A model generated the notes under the pieces. The model ran no database searches, was not told the origin of the DNA, and saw only the letters and a list, made by a program, of their open reading frames with translations. From Nocardia ninae NBRC 108245 (GTDB lineage Bacteria > Actinomycetota > Actinomycetes > Mycobacteriales > Mycobacteriaceae), in contig NZ_BJXA01000034.1 in NCBI RefSeq assembly GCF_007990755.1, positions 24,799 to 88,798 on the forward strand: a stretch of 64,000 bases of DNA. Reading direction: 5' to 3'. The position numbers and the translations under genes were made by a program. Within the stretch, counting starts at the first letter, position 1. Each line of letters opens with the position of its first letter. This document shows positions 34,140 through 43,599 of this stretch, in pieces.

Positions 34140-35597
34140 CTACTGGGAGAGTTGCTTGATCAGCCGGTAGAGGAACTCGCGGCTGGCCTCGAGGCCGGCG
34201 ATCGGCGCTCGTTCGTTCACGCCGTGGATGCGACCGGCGTCGGCGGGCACCATGAACAGTCCGCTGATCCCGTACATCGGAATCCCTTTGCTGCGAGCGT
34301 ATTTGCTGTCGGTGGCCCCGGTGGACATGAAGGAGCTGACTGCGGCGGTGGGGAACATTTCCTTCGTCAGCGACGTGATGGCGGACATGACCTCACCGTT
34401 GGTCGGCGAGATACCGCCTGCCGGATCCACTTTGGGCGTGATGGTCAATTTGGGCTCGGCGAGTGCCGCCCGGAACTGCTTGTCGATGTCGTCGGGGTTG
34501 TCCTGCGGCAGGATTCGGCAGTTGACGGTGGCCTTCGCCGTTTGCGGCAGCGCGTTCTCGGCTTCGCCTGCCGCCAGCATGGTGGCCACGCACGTGGTGC
34601 GCAGCTGGGCGTTGTAGTCGGGTGTCGCCGAGAGCCGATCCAACGCTTCGGGGCTGGGATTGCCCGCCGCGACTGCGCGCATGTCTTCGGCTTCCTGTCC
34701 GCTGCGCTGGGCCGCGAGCGCGCGGAAATTATCCCGGGTCGGGTCACTGATCGATGCTGGGAAGCGATACGCGGCAAGGCGATTCAATGCGGACATGAGG
34801 GTGTAGATGGCATTCTCCGGCGTCGGCACCGAACTGTGCCCGCCGGGTGCCTTGGCCTCTATCTGATAAGTGGCGTAGGTCTTTTCGGCCACCTGCACGC
34901 CTTGCAGCGCGGGCTTTCCGTCGACGAGTAGCGCCCGGCCGCCTTCGTTGAGGCCGTACTCGGCGCTCATCAGGTCGGCTTTGTTCTCCATCAACCATTT
35001 TGCGCCATTGTCTTTTCCGGCCTCTTCGTCGGCGGTCAAGGCGAGCACGATGTCGCGATTGGGCTTGAACCCTTCGCGCTTCATTTGGATCAGGTCGGAA
35101 ATGAGGGCGGACACCATCGCCTTGTCATCGATCGATCCGCGGGCAGCGTAGAAGCCGTCCACCTCGGTCAGCTTGGCGGGATCGGTGGTCCAGCCGTCTT
35201 CCCGTTTGGCCTCGACTACATCGAGATGTCCCAAGAGCAGCAACGGTTTACGCTGCCCCGATCCGGTGAATCGGAGCACCAGGTTGCCCTTGCGCTGTAC
35301 CGGCTCGAAGATCTGGATATCGGATTCGGCGAAGCCGGCGTCGAGCAGCCGTTGTTTGACCGCGTTCGCGGCCACCGTCGTGCTGCCGGTCGAGTGCGTG
35401 GTATCCGTTTCCACCAATTGCTTGTAGATATCGTGGAAAAGTTTCGTATTGTCTTGCGTCGTAACGCTCGACGAGCTGGTCGAAGAGTTCGAATCGCTCT
35501 TCGGAGTATCGGAGTTGCAGGCTGTTGCGGTGAGGGCCGCGATAAGTCCCAATGCGGCCACCGAAATGAGAGGATTGCGGCGACTTATATTAGACAC
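34140..35597 (-). CDS. M20-family peptidase, lipoprotein
   Basis: 485 residues. The signal ends in the lipobox LTATAC (Cys27), then a Ser/Thr-rich tether, so the enzyme should be membrane-anchored outside the cell. Zinc ligands of the M20/M28 fold are visible: LLGHLDVV, GSIDDK, TADEEAG, NEGG and the late GRIHGVNE. The dimerisation insert lies between about 225 and 370. M20 members are aminoacylases, dipeptidases or carboxypeptidases; the substrate here cannot be told. GTG 35597 is the start. It is followed by a shared terminator. Confidence 0.9.
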   Translation of the reverse strand: MSNISRRNPLISVAALGLIAALTATACNSDTPKSDSNSSTSSSSVTTQDNTKLFHDIYKQLVETDTTHSTGSTTVAANAVKQRLLDAGFAESDIQIFEPVQRKGNLVLRFTGSGQRKPLLLLGHLDVVEAKREDGWTTDPAKLTEVDGFYAARGSIDDKAMVSALISDLIQMKREGFKPNRDIVLALTADEEAGKDNGAKWLMENKADLMSAEYGLNEGGRALLVDGKPALQGVQVAEKTYATYQIEAKAPGGHSSVPTPENAIYTLMSALNRLAAYRFPASISDPTRDNFRALAAQRSGQEAEDMRAVAAGNPSPEALDRLSATPDYNAQLRTTCVATMLAAGEAENALPQTAKATVNCRILPQDNPDDIDKQFRAALAEPKLTITPKVDPAGGISPTNGEVMSAITSLTKEMFPTAAVSSFMSTGATDSKYARSKGIPMYGISGLFMVPADAGRIHGVNERAPIAGLEASREFLYRLIKQLSQ

Positions 35598-35862
35598 GCT
35601 AAGAATTTAGCACGAAGCGGGGTGGCGTGTGCCCGGAATGAGTAGGCAGGTCCCACGAGTTCTGTTGTGCGCCGGGTGGTCCGGCGAAGTGGCTGGTAAC
35701 GGCCCTGAGCATGGCGCGGTTGCGCTGGTCGACGAGGCCCGGAGTTCGCGCGCGGACTATCCGCGTGGTTGCTTGACTGGCGGATGAATTTATCCCACAG
35801 TGATCTCGCTTGCGCGACTAATTCGGTCGCATTCCCTTTTCTCTGGAAACGAGAGGTGAGAG

Positions 35863-36912
35863 TTGCGTACCGAACGACTCGTCGGCGGCTGGTCGGCAAG
35901 AATAACCCGCACACTGGGAACCGTCTTTCTCGCGGCAACGGTTCTGGCTGGTTTCGCGATCGGCGCAGCACCGATCGCCATGGCGGAGGACGGATTTGCG
36001 CCGGGTGATGTACCACTGAGCCGGTACGCCGAACCGGGCCCCTACGAGACCGCGCAAACCACCGCGACGCATAGTTGCGCTTCCTCGCCGTACGGATCGA
36101 TGATCGACAACACCTGGCGTTTCTGGGGTAATCAATCCGAACTGCAGTGCACCAATATATTCCCGTCGGGAACCGATTCGCCGATCGGTGTCACCTTCTA
36201 TTACCCGCAGGACATCGCGAACATGGACCGGCTGCCGGTGCTCGTCTACTCGCCGGGCACCGGTCAGGAACCCGGCTATTACGATGCGAGCGCGCGCTTC
36301 TGGGCGAGCTACGGATACGTGATCGTGATTCCGTACGACCTGCTCAATTCGACCCCGGAAATGGGTCTCGGCGGCGTGCAGGCGGTGTCGGATGCCAACA
36401 AGGATCCGCACAGCCCGATGTTCGGCAAAGTAGATCTGAGTCGCATCATATTCGCTGGACACTCCGGCGGTGGTGGCGCAACCCAACTCAATGCGAGCCT
36501 GCCGCTCGACGTGTATCGCATGATCGATCCGGAAGTGCGGATCATCGGCGCGGCGCCCACTGAACCCAGTGCGGTCGCGCTCGGCATTCTGCTCACGGTG
36601 CCGACGCTGTATCTCACCGGCTGCAACGACGCGCTGGTGTGGCACTGGTACTACCCGATGTGGACCCAATACCACACTGCCATAACAGTTCCCGCCTACC
36701 TCGCGTGTGTCAAGGGCGGCACGCACATCACGCCGATGGACGATCCGGCACACAATCCGTTCGCCCCACTCACCCTGGCATGGATGCAGTATCTCGCCAA
36801 GGGCGACCAGGATGCGGCCCGGTATTTCGTCGGCGCCGACTGGTCGTTGCCCGGTGACCCCGGCGTGGAATACGTGATGCGTAACGCCTTGGCCGACCGG
36901 CTCCCCGGATAA
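35863..36912 (+). CDS. Secreted alpha/beta hydrolase (cutinase/lipase-like)
   Basis: 349 residues beginning at TTG 35863, supported by GAGAGGTGAGAG just upstream and an in-frame Sec signal (ARITRTLGTVFLAATVLAG, cleavage near AMAED). The nucleophile elbow is FAGHSGGGGAT (Ser near 205); acid and His candidates are TGCNDA and GGTHITP. Four Cys in the mature part suggest disulfides. The overall plan resembles PET-hydrolase/lipase-type secreted enzymes. It ends 4 bp before the convergent kinase gene. Confidence 0.85.
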   Translation: MRTERLVGGWSARITRTLGTVFLAATVLAGFAIGAAPIAMAEDGFAPGDVPLSRYAEPGPYETAQTTATHSCASSPYGSMIDNTWRFWGNQSELQCTNIFPSGTDSPIGVTFYYPQDIANMDRLPVLVYSPGTGQEPGYYDASARFWASYGYVIVIPYDLLNSTPEMGLGGVQAVSDANKDPHSPMFGKVDLSRIIFAGHSGGGGATQLNASLPLDVYRMIDPEVRIIGAAPTEPSAVALGILLTVPTLYLTGCNDALVWHWYYPMWTQYHTAITVPAYLACVKGGTHITPMDDPAHNPFAPLTLAWMQYLAKGDQDAARYFVGADWSLPGDPGVEYVMRNALADRLPG

Positions 36913-36915
36913 GGC

Positions 36916-38435
36916 TTACCGGTGCGTCGAGCCGCCGGCCCGCAACCAGCGGGCCGTCGGCGTGGACAGGGTCAACAGCAGCGTCAGCACCAGCAACACC
37001 AATCCCGCGACCATCGACAGCCCGGTGGTGCCGTTCGGGCTGTCGTAGTGGAATCGGACGGGTACCAAACTCGCGAGAAAGCCCGCACTTCCCAAAACCA
37101 CCATTGCGCGACCGAAACGTTTGCGGGCCAACAGGAGAACCGCGCCGCCGATGAGTAGGAATGCCGCACCCGCGGCCGCGGCACCCCCTGCGGCGTACGG
37201 GGCTACGTCGAGGTCCCGATATCGGAGGACCACGCGAATGACGTTTGCCCGCGGATATGCCACGACCCAGGCGGCCCAGCAACCGAACAGGAGCGCGAGT
37301 ACGCAGGCCGCGAGCGCGGTGCCGCGGCCGCTGGGAGTGCGTCGGTCGGGCTGCGGCGCGCGGGTATGGGCGGCAACCGGTGTCGCTGTCGCCTGGCTCT
37401 GACCGTGCGGCGACTGGTCTCGACCGTGCGGCGACGGACTCTTGCCGCGCGGCGACTGACCCTGACCCTGCGTCGATCGACCTTGATCGTGCGGCAACTG
37501 GTCTTGACCGTGCGGCGACTGGCTCTGACCATGCTGATTGACCGCGGTCGGCGCCACCCGAACGGGTGCCACGGCGGTACGCGCGGGAGCCGGTCGGCCG
37601 TGCCGGGACTCCCACGCCGCCGAGGTGAACTCCCGGCAGCTGCCGAATCGTTCCTCGGGCCGCTTGGCCATTGCCCGGAAGATCACCTCATCCAGCATCG
37701 GCGGCGCATCGGGACGAACGGCGCTCAGCCGCGGCACCGGTTTGCTGATGTGCCCGGCGACGACCTGGCCGGGATTGGTCGCCGCGAAGGGCGGATGGCC
37801 CGCCAGCAGCGTGAACAGCGTGCAAGCGAGCGAATATTGATCCGAACGGTGATCAACCTTTTCGCCGGAGAGCTGTTCCGGGGAGGCATAGGCGAGCGTG
37901 GCATGGAAGGTGCCGCTCGAGGTGAGCTGGGTATTGGAGTCGAGCAGCCGGGCGATGCCGAAATCGGTGAGCACCGCGCGTTCCGCGCGACCGGTGTCCG
38001 GTGCGGCCAGCAAGATATTCGCCGGTTTGATGTCCCGGTGCAGCACGCCACGGCTGTGCGCGTAGTCCAGCGCGGCGCCGGTCTCCGCGACGATCCGCAT
38101 AGCGCGATCGATCGGCACCTCCCGCGGCGTCAACCGGGCGGCGTCGGAGCCGTGGATATATTGCATGGCGATCCACAGGTGCCCGTCGTGCGTGCCCCGA
38201 TCATGAATGTCGACGATTCCCGGATGATCCAGCCGCGCAACCACATTGGCTTCCTGCTCGAACCGCCGCCGCAGTTCCGGATCGGCGGACACCTCGCGGT
38301 TGAGCAGTTTGAGCGCGACCTGCCGCGGTAGCCGAGGGTGCTGCGCCAAATAGACAGTGCCCATCCCCCCCGTCCGAGCACACCCTCGATGAGGTAGTCA
38401 GCGAACGACTCGTTCACTCCGAGCTGCTGCACCAC
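36916..38435 (-). CDS. Ser/Thr protein kinase, PknB type, with a frameshift in the glycine loop
   Basis: The kinase reads in two frames. GTG 38435 gives MVQQLGVNESFADYLIEGVLGRGG in one frame; the rest, starting at ATG 38364 (MGTVYLAQHP), is in another. Together they make the normal P-loop GRGGMGTVYLA. The break falls in a run of seven G where eight would restore frame. The catalytic part is intact: ALKLLN lysine, HRDIKPANI, DFGIA and APE-like SPEQ. A 70-residue Gln/Ser/His/Gly-rich linker (QSPHGQ repeats) follows, then about four C-terminal membrane helices instead of PASTA domains. It may be sequencing error, slippage-controlled, or inactive. The isolated frame 36916-38364 lacks the glycine loop. 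Confidence 0.8.
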
Positions 38436-38626
38436 GCCTACCCCTACTCCCTTCGAACACGACGATCCGCTGAGGAGTTAACCACCCCCGCCGACAACCC
38501 GCACCCAGCCAATTCGCTGCCCACCGCCGCGACGACGGCCGATTCGGTGCCGAATCGGCCGTCGAAGTGGCGCTCCGTGCGCCGTATTCAATGGCAAGCC
38601 GCCAGGTCAGCGGCCGCCCGCCGCGG

Positions 38627-40852
38627 TCACCACAGCGCCACCGACAGACTGTTCGCTGCCGCGACCGGATCGGTTTTGACGTGCACGACGCCGCCGCGAT
38701 CGTTCGGGTCGAACCACCAACCGTTCGGCGCCCGATCCAGGTCCGCACGGCTGGTCCGCTGCGGCAGCGCACCCGCCGAGGTGTGCGCGGCCTTCGGCGC
38801 GGACTTGGTGTGCACCGTGAGTTCGTAGCGACGGTCCGCCGGTTTGCTCGGATACGTTCCCGTGCTGGCGCCGATGGTCACCTCGACGGCGCCCGGCGCG
38901 AGCGAGCGCACCGCGAAGTTCTGCGACGCTTGTTCGCCCCGCTGATAACCCCGGGTCACCCCGTCGTCCTCGACCAGCGTGAAGTTGCCCGCGGCCTGCG
39001 GGTAGACGTCCAGGTTCAGCACGCTGCGGTCGCGCGTTTTCCACGACTGAGTGCCTTCCGGCCACATCGGCACCACCGCGCCGGCCCGCACGAACAGCGG
39101 AAGGGTGTCCAGCGGAGCGTGATAGCCGTTCACCGTGGTCGGCCCGGTCCAGGAGCGGCCGGTCCAGTAGTCGATCCAGGTGCCCTCCGGCAGGTAGATC
39201 CCGTCCCGCTTCTCGGCGTCGTTGTACACCGGCGCGACGAGAAAGTCCTTCCCGGAAAGGAATTCGTACCTGGCCTTGTCGCCCCAGGTCTCGGGATCGT
39301 TCGGGTACTCCAGTGCGAGCGGCCGGACCTGGCCTACTCCGGTGCGATTCGCCTCCACCGCATAGGAATAGGTGTAGGGCAGCAGTCTTTCCTTGAGCTC
39401 CAAGTACTTTCGATTGATCGAGGTGTAGGGCTCGCCGTAGCGCCACGGCTGCTTGTCGTTGGGCGCCCAGCCGTCCATCGACATGATGGTGGGCAGGAAC
39501 GCTTTCCATTGCAGGTCGCGGGTGTAGGTCTTCGGACTGCCGCCGAAGATGCCGTCGACGTCACCGGTGTTGTAGGCGATGCCGGACATCGTCGAACCCG
39601 CGTAGGTGGGGATCTGCCAGCGGATGTAGTCGTAGGAGCCGGCTTGGTCGCCGCTCCAGAGCACCGCACATCGTTGCGCGCCCGCCCAGCTCACCGGGGT
39701 CCAGACAAAACCACGGGCATCGCTGTTCTCCTCGATGCCGCGGTGCGCGGTGTCGCAGCCGTCCAGCGCGAACTGGTAGCCGGGGCCGACCCAGGCCACG
39801 TCCAGCTTGCGTACCCGCACACCGGCTTTGACCTCCTCGGCCTGATGCGGCAGTCCGTCCTCGGTCCACAGGCCGAGCTGCATGTTGTTCTTGCGCAGCC
39901 CCTCGCCGACCTGTTGCAGATTCTCGTAGCCGCAGCCGTAGCCGTCGTTGACCAACATCCAGCCGTTGGGCATCTTGTTGCGCACATACCCCTCGGCAAT
40001 GGTGACCGCGTCGAGGGTGTGCCGCTCACCGCGGTTGGCGTTGTGCAGGTAGCAATCGGAGTCGCCCATCTCCAGGCCGTAGATCGGCGGCAGGAACGGC
40101 CTGCCGACGAGCCCGGTGTAGGCGGAGATCACGCCCTTGGGGCCGTCGCCGACGACGTAGATCGCGTCGAAGCGGCGTTCCTGATGGGTGGTGCGCGCCG
40201 GGTCGGTGAAGCTGTAGCTGCCCGGCGCGAAGGTGTTGCGCAGCACGCCGTATCCGTTGCTGGACAGGTAGAACGGTTGCGAGTTGGGCGCGCCGCCGTC
40301 GTTCCAGTTGTAGTCGGCGAAGATCTTGATGGTCTGGTCGCGATGGCTGAACCGGCCGTTCTGCTCACCGCCGCCGAAGAATTGTTCGTGCTGACCACGG
40401 CCCAGGCTTTGTGTTGTCGCGTCCTTGGTCCAGGACAGCGGCGCGGTCTCGGCCCAGATCTGTTTCGTGTCAGCGCGGTCGTAGAGGGCGAAGCGCAGCG
40501 GCGATTTGTAGGCGCGCAGGGTGAGACCGGTGGTGGCGATGGCCCAGTAGTCGCCCTTGTCGGTCCGTTTCGCGGCGGCAGGCGGGACCTTGGTCGGCAG
40601 GACGATCTTGTCCTTGGCCGGATCGGTGAACTGTCCGTCGGGCGCCAGCTGTACGCGCACCGCGCCGGGGTTCGGGAAGCTGACCCGGACCGCGGCCGCG
40701 CCGGAGCGCAAGGTGGTTGTGGCGCCGTCGTCAGCGATGCCGCTGAGATCGGTGAGCCGACCGGACTCCGGCTCGGCCCAGGAGTTGGGGGTAGCGACGA
40801 GACTGCCGGCTACTACCAGCAGTCCCAGAGTGATATGCGTGATTCTGCGCAC
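38627..40852 (-). CDS. Secreted glycoside hydrolase family 31 protein
   Basis: 741 residues with an N-terminal Sec signal (ITLGLLVVAGSLVATPNSWAEP). The GH31 layout is clear: N-terminal beta-sandwich with FFGGGEQNGRFSHRD, then a barrel with YGLEMGDSDCY, LGLWTEDG, KLDVAWVGPGYQFALDG and SMDGWAPNDKQPWRYGEPY, and the proximal C-domain (FVRAGAVVPMWPEG). The usual WxDMNE nucleophile motif is replaced by the DVAWVGPGY type, so substrate specificity (alpha-glucosidase, xylosidase, galactosidase or other) is open. The start is GTG 40852. Confidence 0.88.
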   Translation of the reverse strand: MRRITHITLGLLVVAGSLVATPNSWAEPESGRLTDLSGIADDGATTTLRSGAAAVRVSFPNPGAVRVQLAPDGQFTDPAKDKIVLPTKVPPAAAKRTDKGDYWAIATTGLTLRAYKSPLRFALYDRADTKQIWAETAPLSWTKDATTQSLGRGQHEQFFGGGEQNGRFSHRDQTIKIFADYNWNDGGAPNSQPFYLSSNGYGVLRNTFAPGSYSFTDPARTTHQERRFDAIYVVGDGPKGVISAYTGLVGRPFLPPIYGLEMGDSDCYLHNANRGERHTLDAVTIAEGYVRNKMPNGWMLVNDGYGCGYENLQQVGEGLRKNNMQLGLWTEDGLPHQAEEVKAGVRVRKLDVAWVGPGYQFALDGCDTAHRGIEENSDARGFVWTPVSWAGAQRCAVLWSGDQAGSYDYIRWQIPTYAGSTMSGIAYNTGDVDGIFGGSPKTYTRDLQWKAFLPTIMSMDGWAPNDKQPWRYGEPYTSINRKYLELKERLLPYTYSYAVEANRTGVGQVRPLALEYPNDPETWGDKARYEFLSGKDFLVAPVYNDAEKRDGIYLPEGTWIDYWTGRSWTGPTTVNGYHAPLDTLPLFVRAGAVVPMWPEGTQSWKTRDRSVLNLDVYPQAAGNFTLVEDDGVTRGYQRGEQASQNFAVRSLAPGAVEVTIGASTGTYPSKPADRRYELTVHTKSAPKAAHTSAGALPQRTSRADLDRAPNGWWFDPNDRGGVVHVKTDPVAAANSLSVALW

Positions 40853-41210
40853 TTCGGGAACCTTTCACGCGCGAATGAGCATGAGATGCCTTTCATGTAT
40901 AGCTTGGCGTTCGCTGATTCGGAGCGAAATGCGTTGGGCAGCAAGCAGATTCACCGACAATTCACTTGAACTCGCAACTACATGTGCGGAAAAGCGTTGG
41001 GAAGCAACAAAATTAGGCTGCCAAGGGCGCGCTTCGGCCCCGGTGTGGACGATGGCACCGGGGCCGAATATCGGTTACTACTCCGACACGGCTGCGGCCG
41101 ATCGTGTCGCACGCCGAGGTGTGCGTTGCATGATCAAGTAAAACCACACTCGCGCGGTCATTTCGACTGGCGCACAACTGGGGACGGATGTGGCGCCAGG
41201 TCGTAGTGCA
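40853..41210. other. Intergenic region upstream of GH31
   Basis: About 358 bp without a supported gene. It is relatively AT-rich near 40890-41010 and should hold the GH31 promoter (minus strand). It also carries the stem-loop listed at 41033-41068. An open frame that runs through 40982-41206 has no start signal and is not coding-like. Confidence 0.4.
41033..41068 (-). terminator. Stem-loop downstream of the VOC gene
   Basis: A perfect 13-bp stem (TTCGGCCCCGGTG with CACCGGGGCCGAA) around a 10-nt loop. It lies 143 bp after the stop of the VOC gene and before the GH31 promoter, fitting a terminator for the leftward VOC transcript. Confidence 0.65.
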
Positions 41211-41624
41211 TCACTCCGCGTAGAGCTGATCCTTTCCTTGGGCGCTGTAGCCGAGGCTCCAGATGTATCCGTCCGGGTCCGCGAACGTGGCGCCGTATCC
41301 GCCCCACGGCAGCGCGCCGGCGGGTTTGAGGATGGTGGCCCCTGCCTTCTCGGCCGCCGCGGTGAGCTCGTCCACCCGTGCCTCGCTGCGCACGACATAG
41401 GTCAGGACCAGCCCGCTGAAGCCCTCGCCCTCCGGGCTGGTGCCCACCTGCTCGGCCAAGCCGTCACGGCCGTAGAAGCCGACGGGAGTGGCGCCATCGG
41501 AGTCGAAGAACACCGAGACGCCGTAGTCGTTCTTGATCTTCCAGCCCAGGCCGTCGGTGTAGAACCGCTTGGCCCGCTCCATATCCCGGACGCTCAGCAG
41601 TATCGAGCTCGCGCGCGCTTTCAT
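41211..41624 (-). CDS. VOC-family protein
   Basis: 137 residues with one glyoxalase-like module pair: MKARASSILLSVRDMERAKRFYTDGLGW opens it and ATFADPDGYIWSLGY closes it. This is the small dihydroxybiphenyl-dioxygenase/bleomycin-resistance fold, probably dimeric. Metal ligands are incomplete, so enzymatic activity is uncertain. It is divergent from the ECF41 sigma gene; VOC, DGPF or carboxymuconolactone-like genes beside ECF41 factors are common. Confidence 0.87.
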   Translation of the reverse strand: MKARASSILLSVRDMERAKRFYTDGLGWKIKNDYGVSVFFDSDGATPVGFYGRDGLAEQVGTSPEGEGFSGLVLTYVVRSEARVDELTAAAEKAGATILKPAGALPWGGYGATFADPDGYIWSLGYSAQGKDQLYAE

Positions 41625-41697
41625 GGTGCATCTCCATCTTTTCGAGGTGTTCGTGTTGCCGGAACCGGCGTGCCGAAACGCGTGGGCCGAGACCGGA

Positions 41698-41724
41698 TGT
41701 CACATCAGCGGCCCTTTGCCGGTC
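41698..41724 (+). promoter_or_regulatory. Candidate ECF41 promoter of the sigma gene
   Basis: TGTCACA, a 16-bp spacer, then GGTC. The ECF41 consensus as I know it is TGTCACA-N16-CGTC, so one base differs. It lies about 38 bp before the sigma-factor ATG, which suits autoregulation. Confidence 0.55.
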
Positions 41725-41761
41725 AATGGGTATGACAGGCCGAGACGAAGGAATGTGACAG

Positions 41762-42613
41762 ATGGACGAGCAGGACTGGCTGAGCGAGCGGTTCGCCGAG
41801 CAGCGAAGCCACTTGCATGCGGTGGCGTATCGGATGCTCGGGTCGCCCGGTGCGGCCGAGGACGCGGTGCAGGAAGCGTGGCTGCGGGTCAGCCGCGCCG
41901 ACACCGGGCCGGTGGAGAACCTGGCCGGTTGGCTGACCACGATCGTGGCCCGGGTCTGCCTGAACATGCTCGAGGCCCGCCGCGCCCGGCGGGAGGACTC
42001 GGCCGGCGCGCTGCCCCCGGAGCCGGATGGGCTGCGCACGGCCTCCCCCGAAGACGAAGCGTTGCTTGCTGATTCGGTCGGTGTCGCGTTGCTGGTGGTG
42101 CTGGACACGCTGACGCCCGCCGAACGACTCGCCTTCGTCCTGCACGACGTCTTCGGCGTCTCGTTCGCCGAGATCGGCACCATCCTCGGCCGATCTTCGG
42201 CCGCGACTCGGCAACTTGCCAGCCGGGCTCGACGCCGGGTGCAGGGCGCGGCGAGCGCCACCGACGCCGCCCGATCGGCGAAGCGGGAGATCGTCGAAGC
42301 CTTCCTGGCCGCCTCCCGCGGCGGCGACTTCGACGCCCTGCTGGAGCTGCTCGATCCGAATGCGGTTGCGCTCGAGATCCACGGCGCGCAGGCGGTGGCG
42401 GCGTTCTTCGCCGGGCGCGCCCAGGCGGCCCGGCTCGCGTTGGTCGACGGTGTGCCCGCGGCCGTCTGGTGGCATCGCGGGCGGGCGAAGGCCGTCATCA
42501 TGTTCACCATCAGCGCCGGGAAGATCACCGCCATCACCGTCGACACCGAGCAGCATCGGCTGCGCGACCTCGACATCGTCCTGCTGCCCGCCGACAACCA
42601 GGAACGGCGATGA
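41762..42613 (+). CDS. sigJ: ECF41-group RNA polymerase sigma factor (SigJ-like) with SnoaL-like tail
   Basis: 283 residues. Sigma region 2 (HLHAVAYRMLGSPGAAEDAVQEAWLR) and region 4 (LTPAERLAFVLHDVFGVSFAEIGTILGRSSAATRQLASRARRR type) are followed by a roughly 100-residue SnoaL-like domain that in ECF41 factors replaces a separate anti-sigma. The tail modulates activity in the known family. No anti-sigma gene is adjacent. The stop overlaps the start of the next VOC gene (ATGA), so both are one operon, probably driven by the sigma factor itself. The SigJ name is by similarity. Confidence 0.9.
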   Translation: MDEQDWLSERFAEQRSHLHAVAYRMLGSPGAAEDAVQEAWLRVSRADTGPVENLAGWLTTIVARVCLNMLEARRARREDSAGALPPEPDGLRTASPEDEALLADSVGVALLVVLDTLTPAERLAFVLHDVFGVSFAEIGTILGRSSAATRQLASRARRRVQGAASATDAARSAKREIVEAFLAASRGGDFDALLELLDPNAVALEIHGAQAVAAFFAGRAQAARLALVDGVPAAVWWHRGRAKAVIMFTISAGKITAITVDTEQHRLRDLDIVLLPADNQERR

Positions 42614-43056
42614 GTGGCTCTGCCCAGAAGGCTTGGGGCGTAACCGGATTCGAGGCTTGCACGCTCGCCGTCCATGATCTGGACGAAGCGCTCGGCTTCT
42701 ATTGCGGGGTGCTCGGCTTCGCACTACACGACGACATCGAAGCTCGGCACGCACAGTCCGCGAGCGTAAGCCCGCCGTCGCAGCCGACCATGCGGATCAT
42801 CCTGCAGGCACCCGGTACAGACCCGCATATCGCACCAGCCGACCGGCAGACAATCGGGGACCTGATGACCAAAGGTGTACTCGGCCAGCGTCTCGCCTTC
42901 ACGATCGACAGCTGTGCCGCCACCTTCGAGTACCTGGAAGCCGCCGGTGCCGAAGTGGTCCAAGAGCCCATGAACAAGCCCGACGGCACCCGCGACTGCG
43001 CCTTCTTCGACCCCTCGGGAAATCTCCTGCGATTCACCCAGCCGCGCAGGAAATGA
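42610..43056 (+). CDS. VOC-family protein co-transcribed with the ECF41 sigma factor
   Basis: 148 residues. FEACTLAVHDLDEALGFYCGVLGFAL and CAFFDPSGNLLRFTQP mark the two ends of a glyoxalase-type domain. It starts within the sigma gene's stop (ATGA) and is thus translationally coupled. Proteins encoded beside ECF41 factors are usually small redox or glyoxalase-like enzymes; the substrate is unknown. Confidence 0.87.
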   Translation: MSGSAQKAWGVTGFEACTLAVHDLDEALGFYCGVLGFALHDDIEARHAQSASVSPPSQPTMRIILQAPGTDPHIAPADRQTIGDLMTKGVLGQRLAFTIDSCAATFEYLEAAGAEVVQEPMNKPDGTRDCAFFDPSGNLLRFTQPRRK

Positions 43057-43269
43057 CGTGGGTACTCCGTCGCGGCAAGCAAACCGATCGGCAATCCCGG
43101 ACGTTCGTCGCCGCGATCAGCGCCAGGGGCGTATGTCGGTCCCATCCAGTGGTGCACCGGCAACGAATCACTCGCATTCGTCAGAAGATCCAACAAGACT
43201 TATCTGCCCGTCGTATTCGGCACGCCGGAAGACCCGACCGATCCGTTTGCTGCTGCACGTGAGAAGGTC

Positions 43270-43494
43270 TTGGGCGCCGAGGAGTTCACCGATGAAGCCC
43301 GGCGGCAACTGTGCGACAAGGACACTCGGAAGGCGTACTTCGACGAGTTGGTCCGTCAGATCAACAAGGACGGAACCAGTCCGGCGCCCACACTGCGGGA
43401 TCCAGATCTCAGTGCCGAGGAAAGGGAGGCGGCTCTGAAGACCATCTATCAAAAACGGCCAGTCGGTGACATGGACCTGGGCCGTCACCTGTAG
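43270..43494 (+). CDS. Hypothetical protein without a clear start (possible 5'-damaged gene)
   Basis: The open frame ends at 43494 and encodes an acidic helical protein (GAEEFTDEARRQLCDKDTRKAY, SAEEREAALKTIYQKRPVGD). The first legal start is TTG 43270, but protein-like sequence (WCTGNESLAFVRRSNKTY, VVFGTPEDPTDPFAAAREK) continues upstream in the same frame to the VOC stop at 43056, with no ATG, GTG or TTG. Either the start codon was lost or the gene is a remnant. I do not recognise the family; no signal peptide is visible. Confidence 0.5.
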   Translation: MGAEEFTDEARRQLCDKDTRKAYFDELVRQINKDGTSPAPTLRDPDLSAEEREAALKTIYQKRPVGDMDLGRHL

Positions 43495-43599
43495 GTACGC
43501 CTCGAGGGATGTGTCCGATCCAACGTCCCGGCAGTCTCGAATACATGGTTGTCATGTGGGCCGGGCTGGCTGGTCCGTCGATACCCTTCAGGAGTTGCT

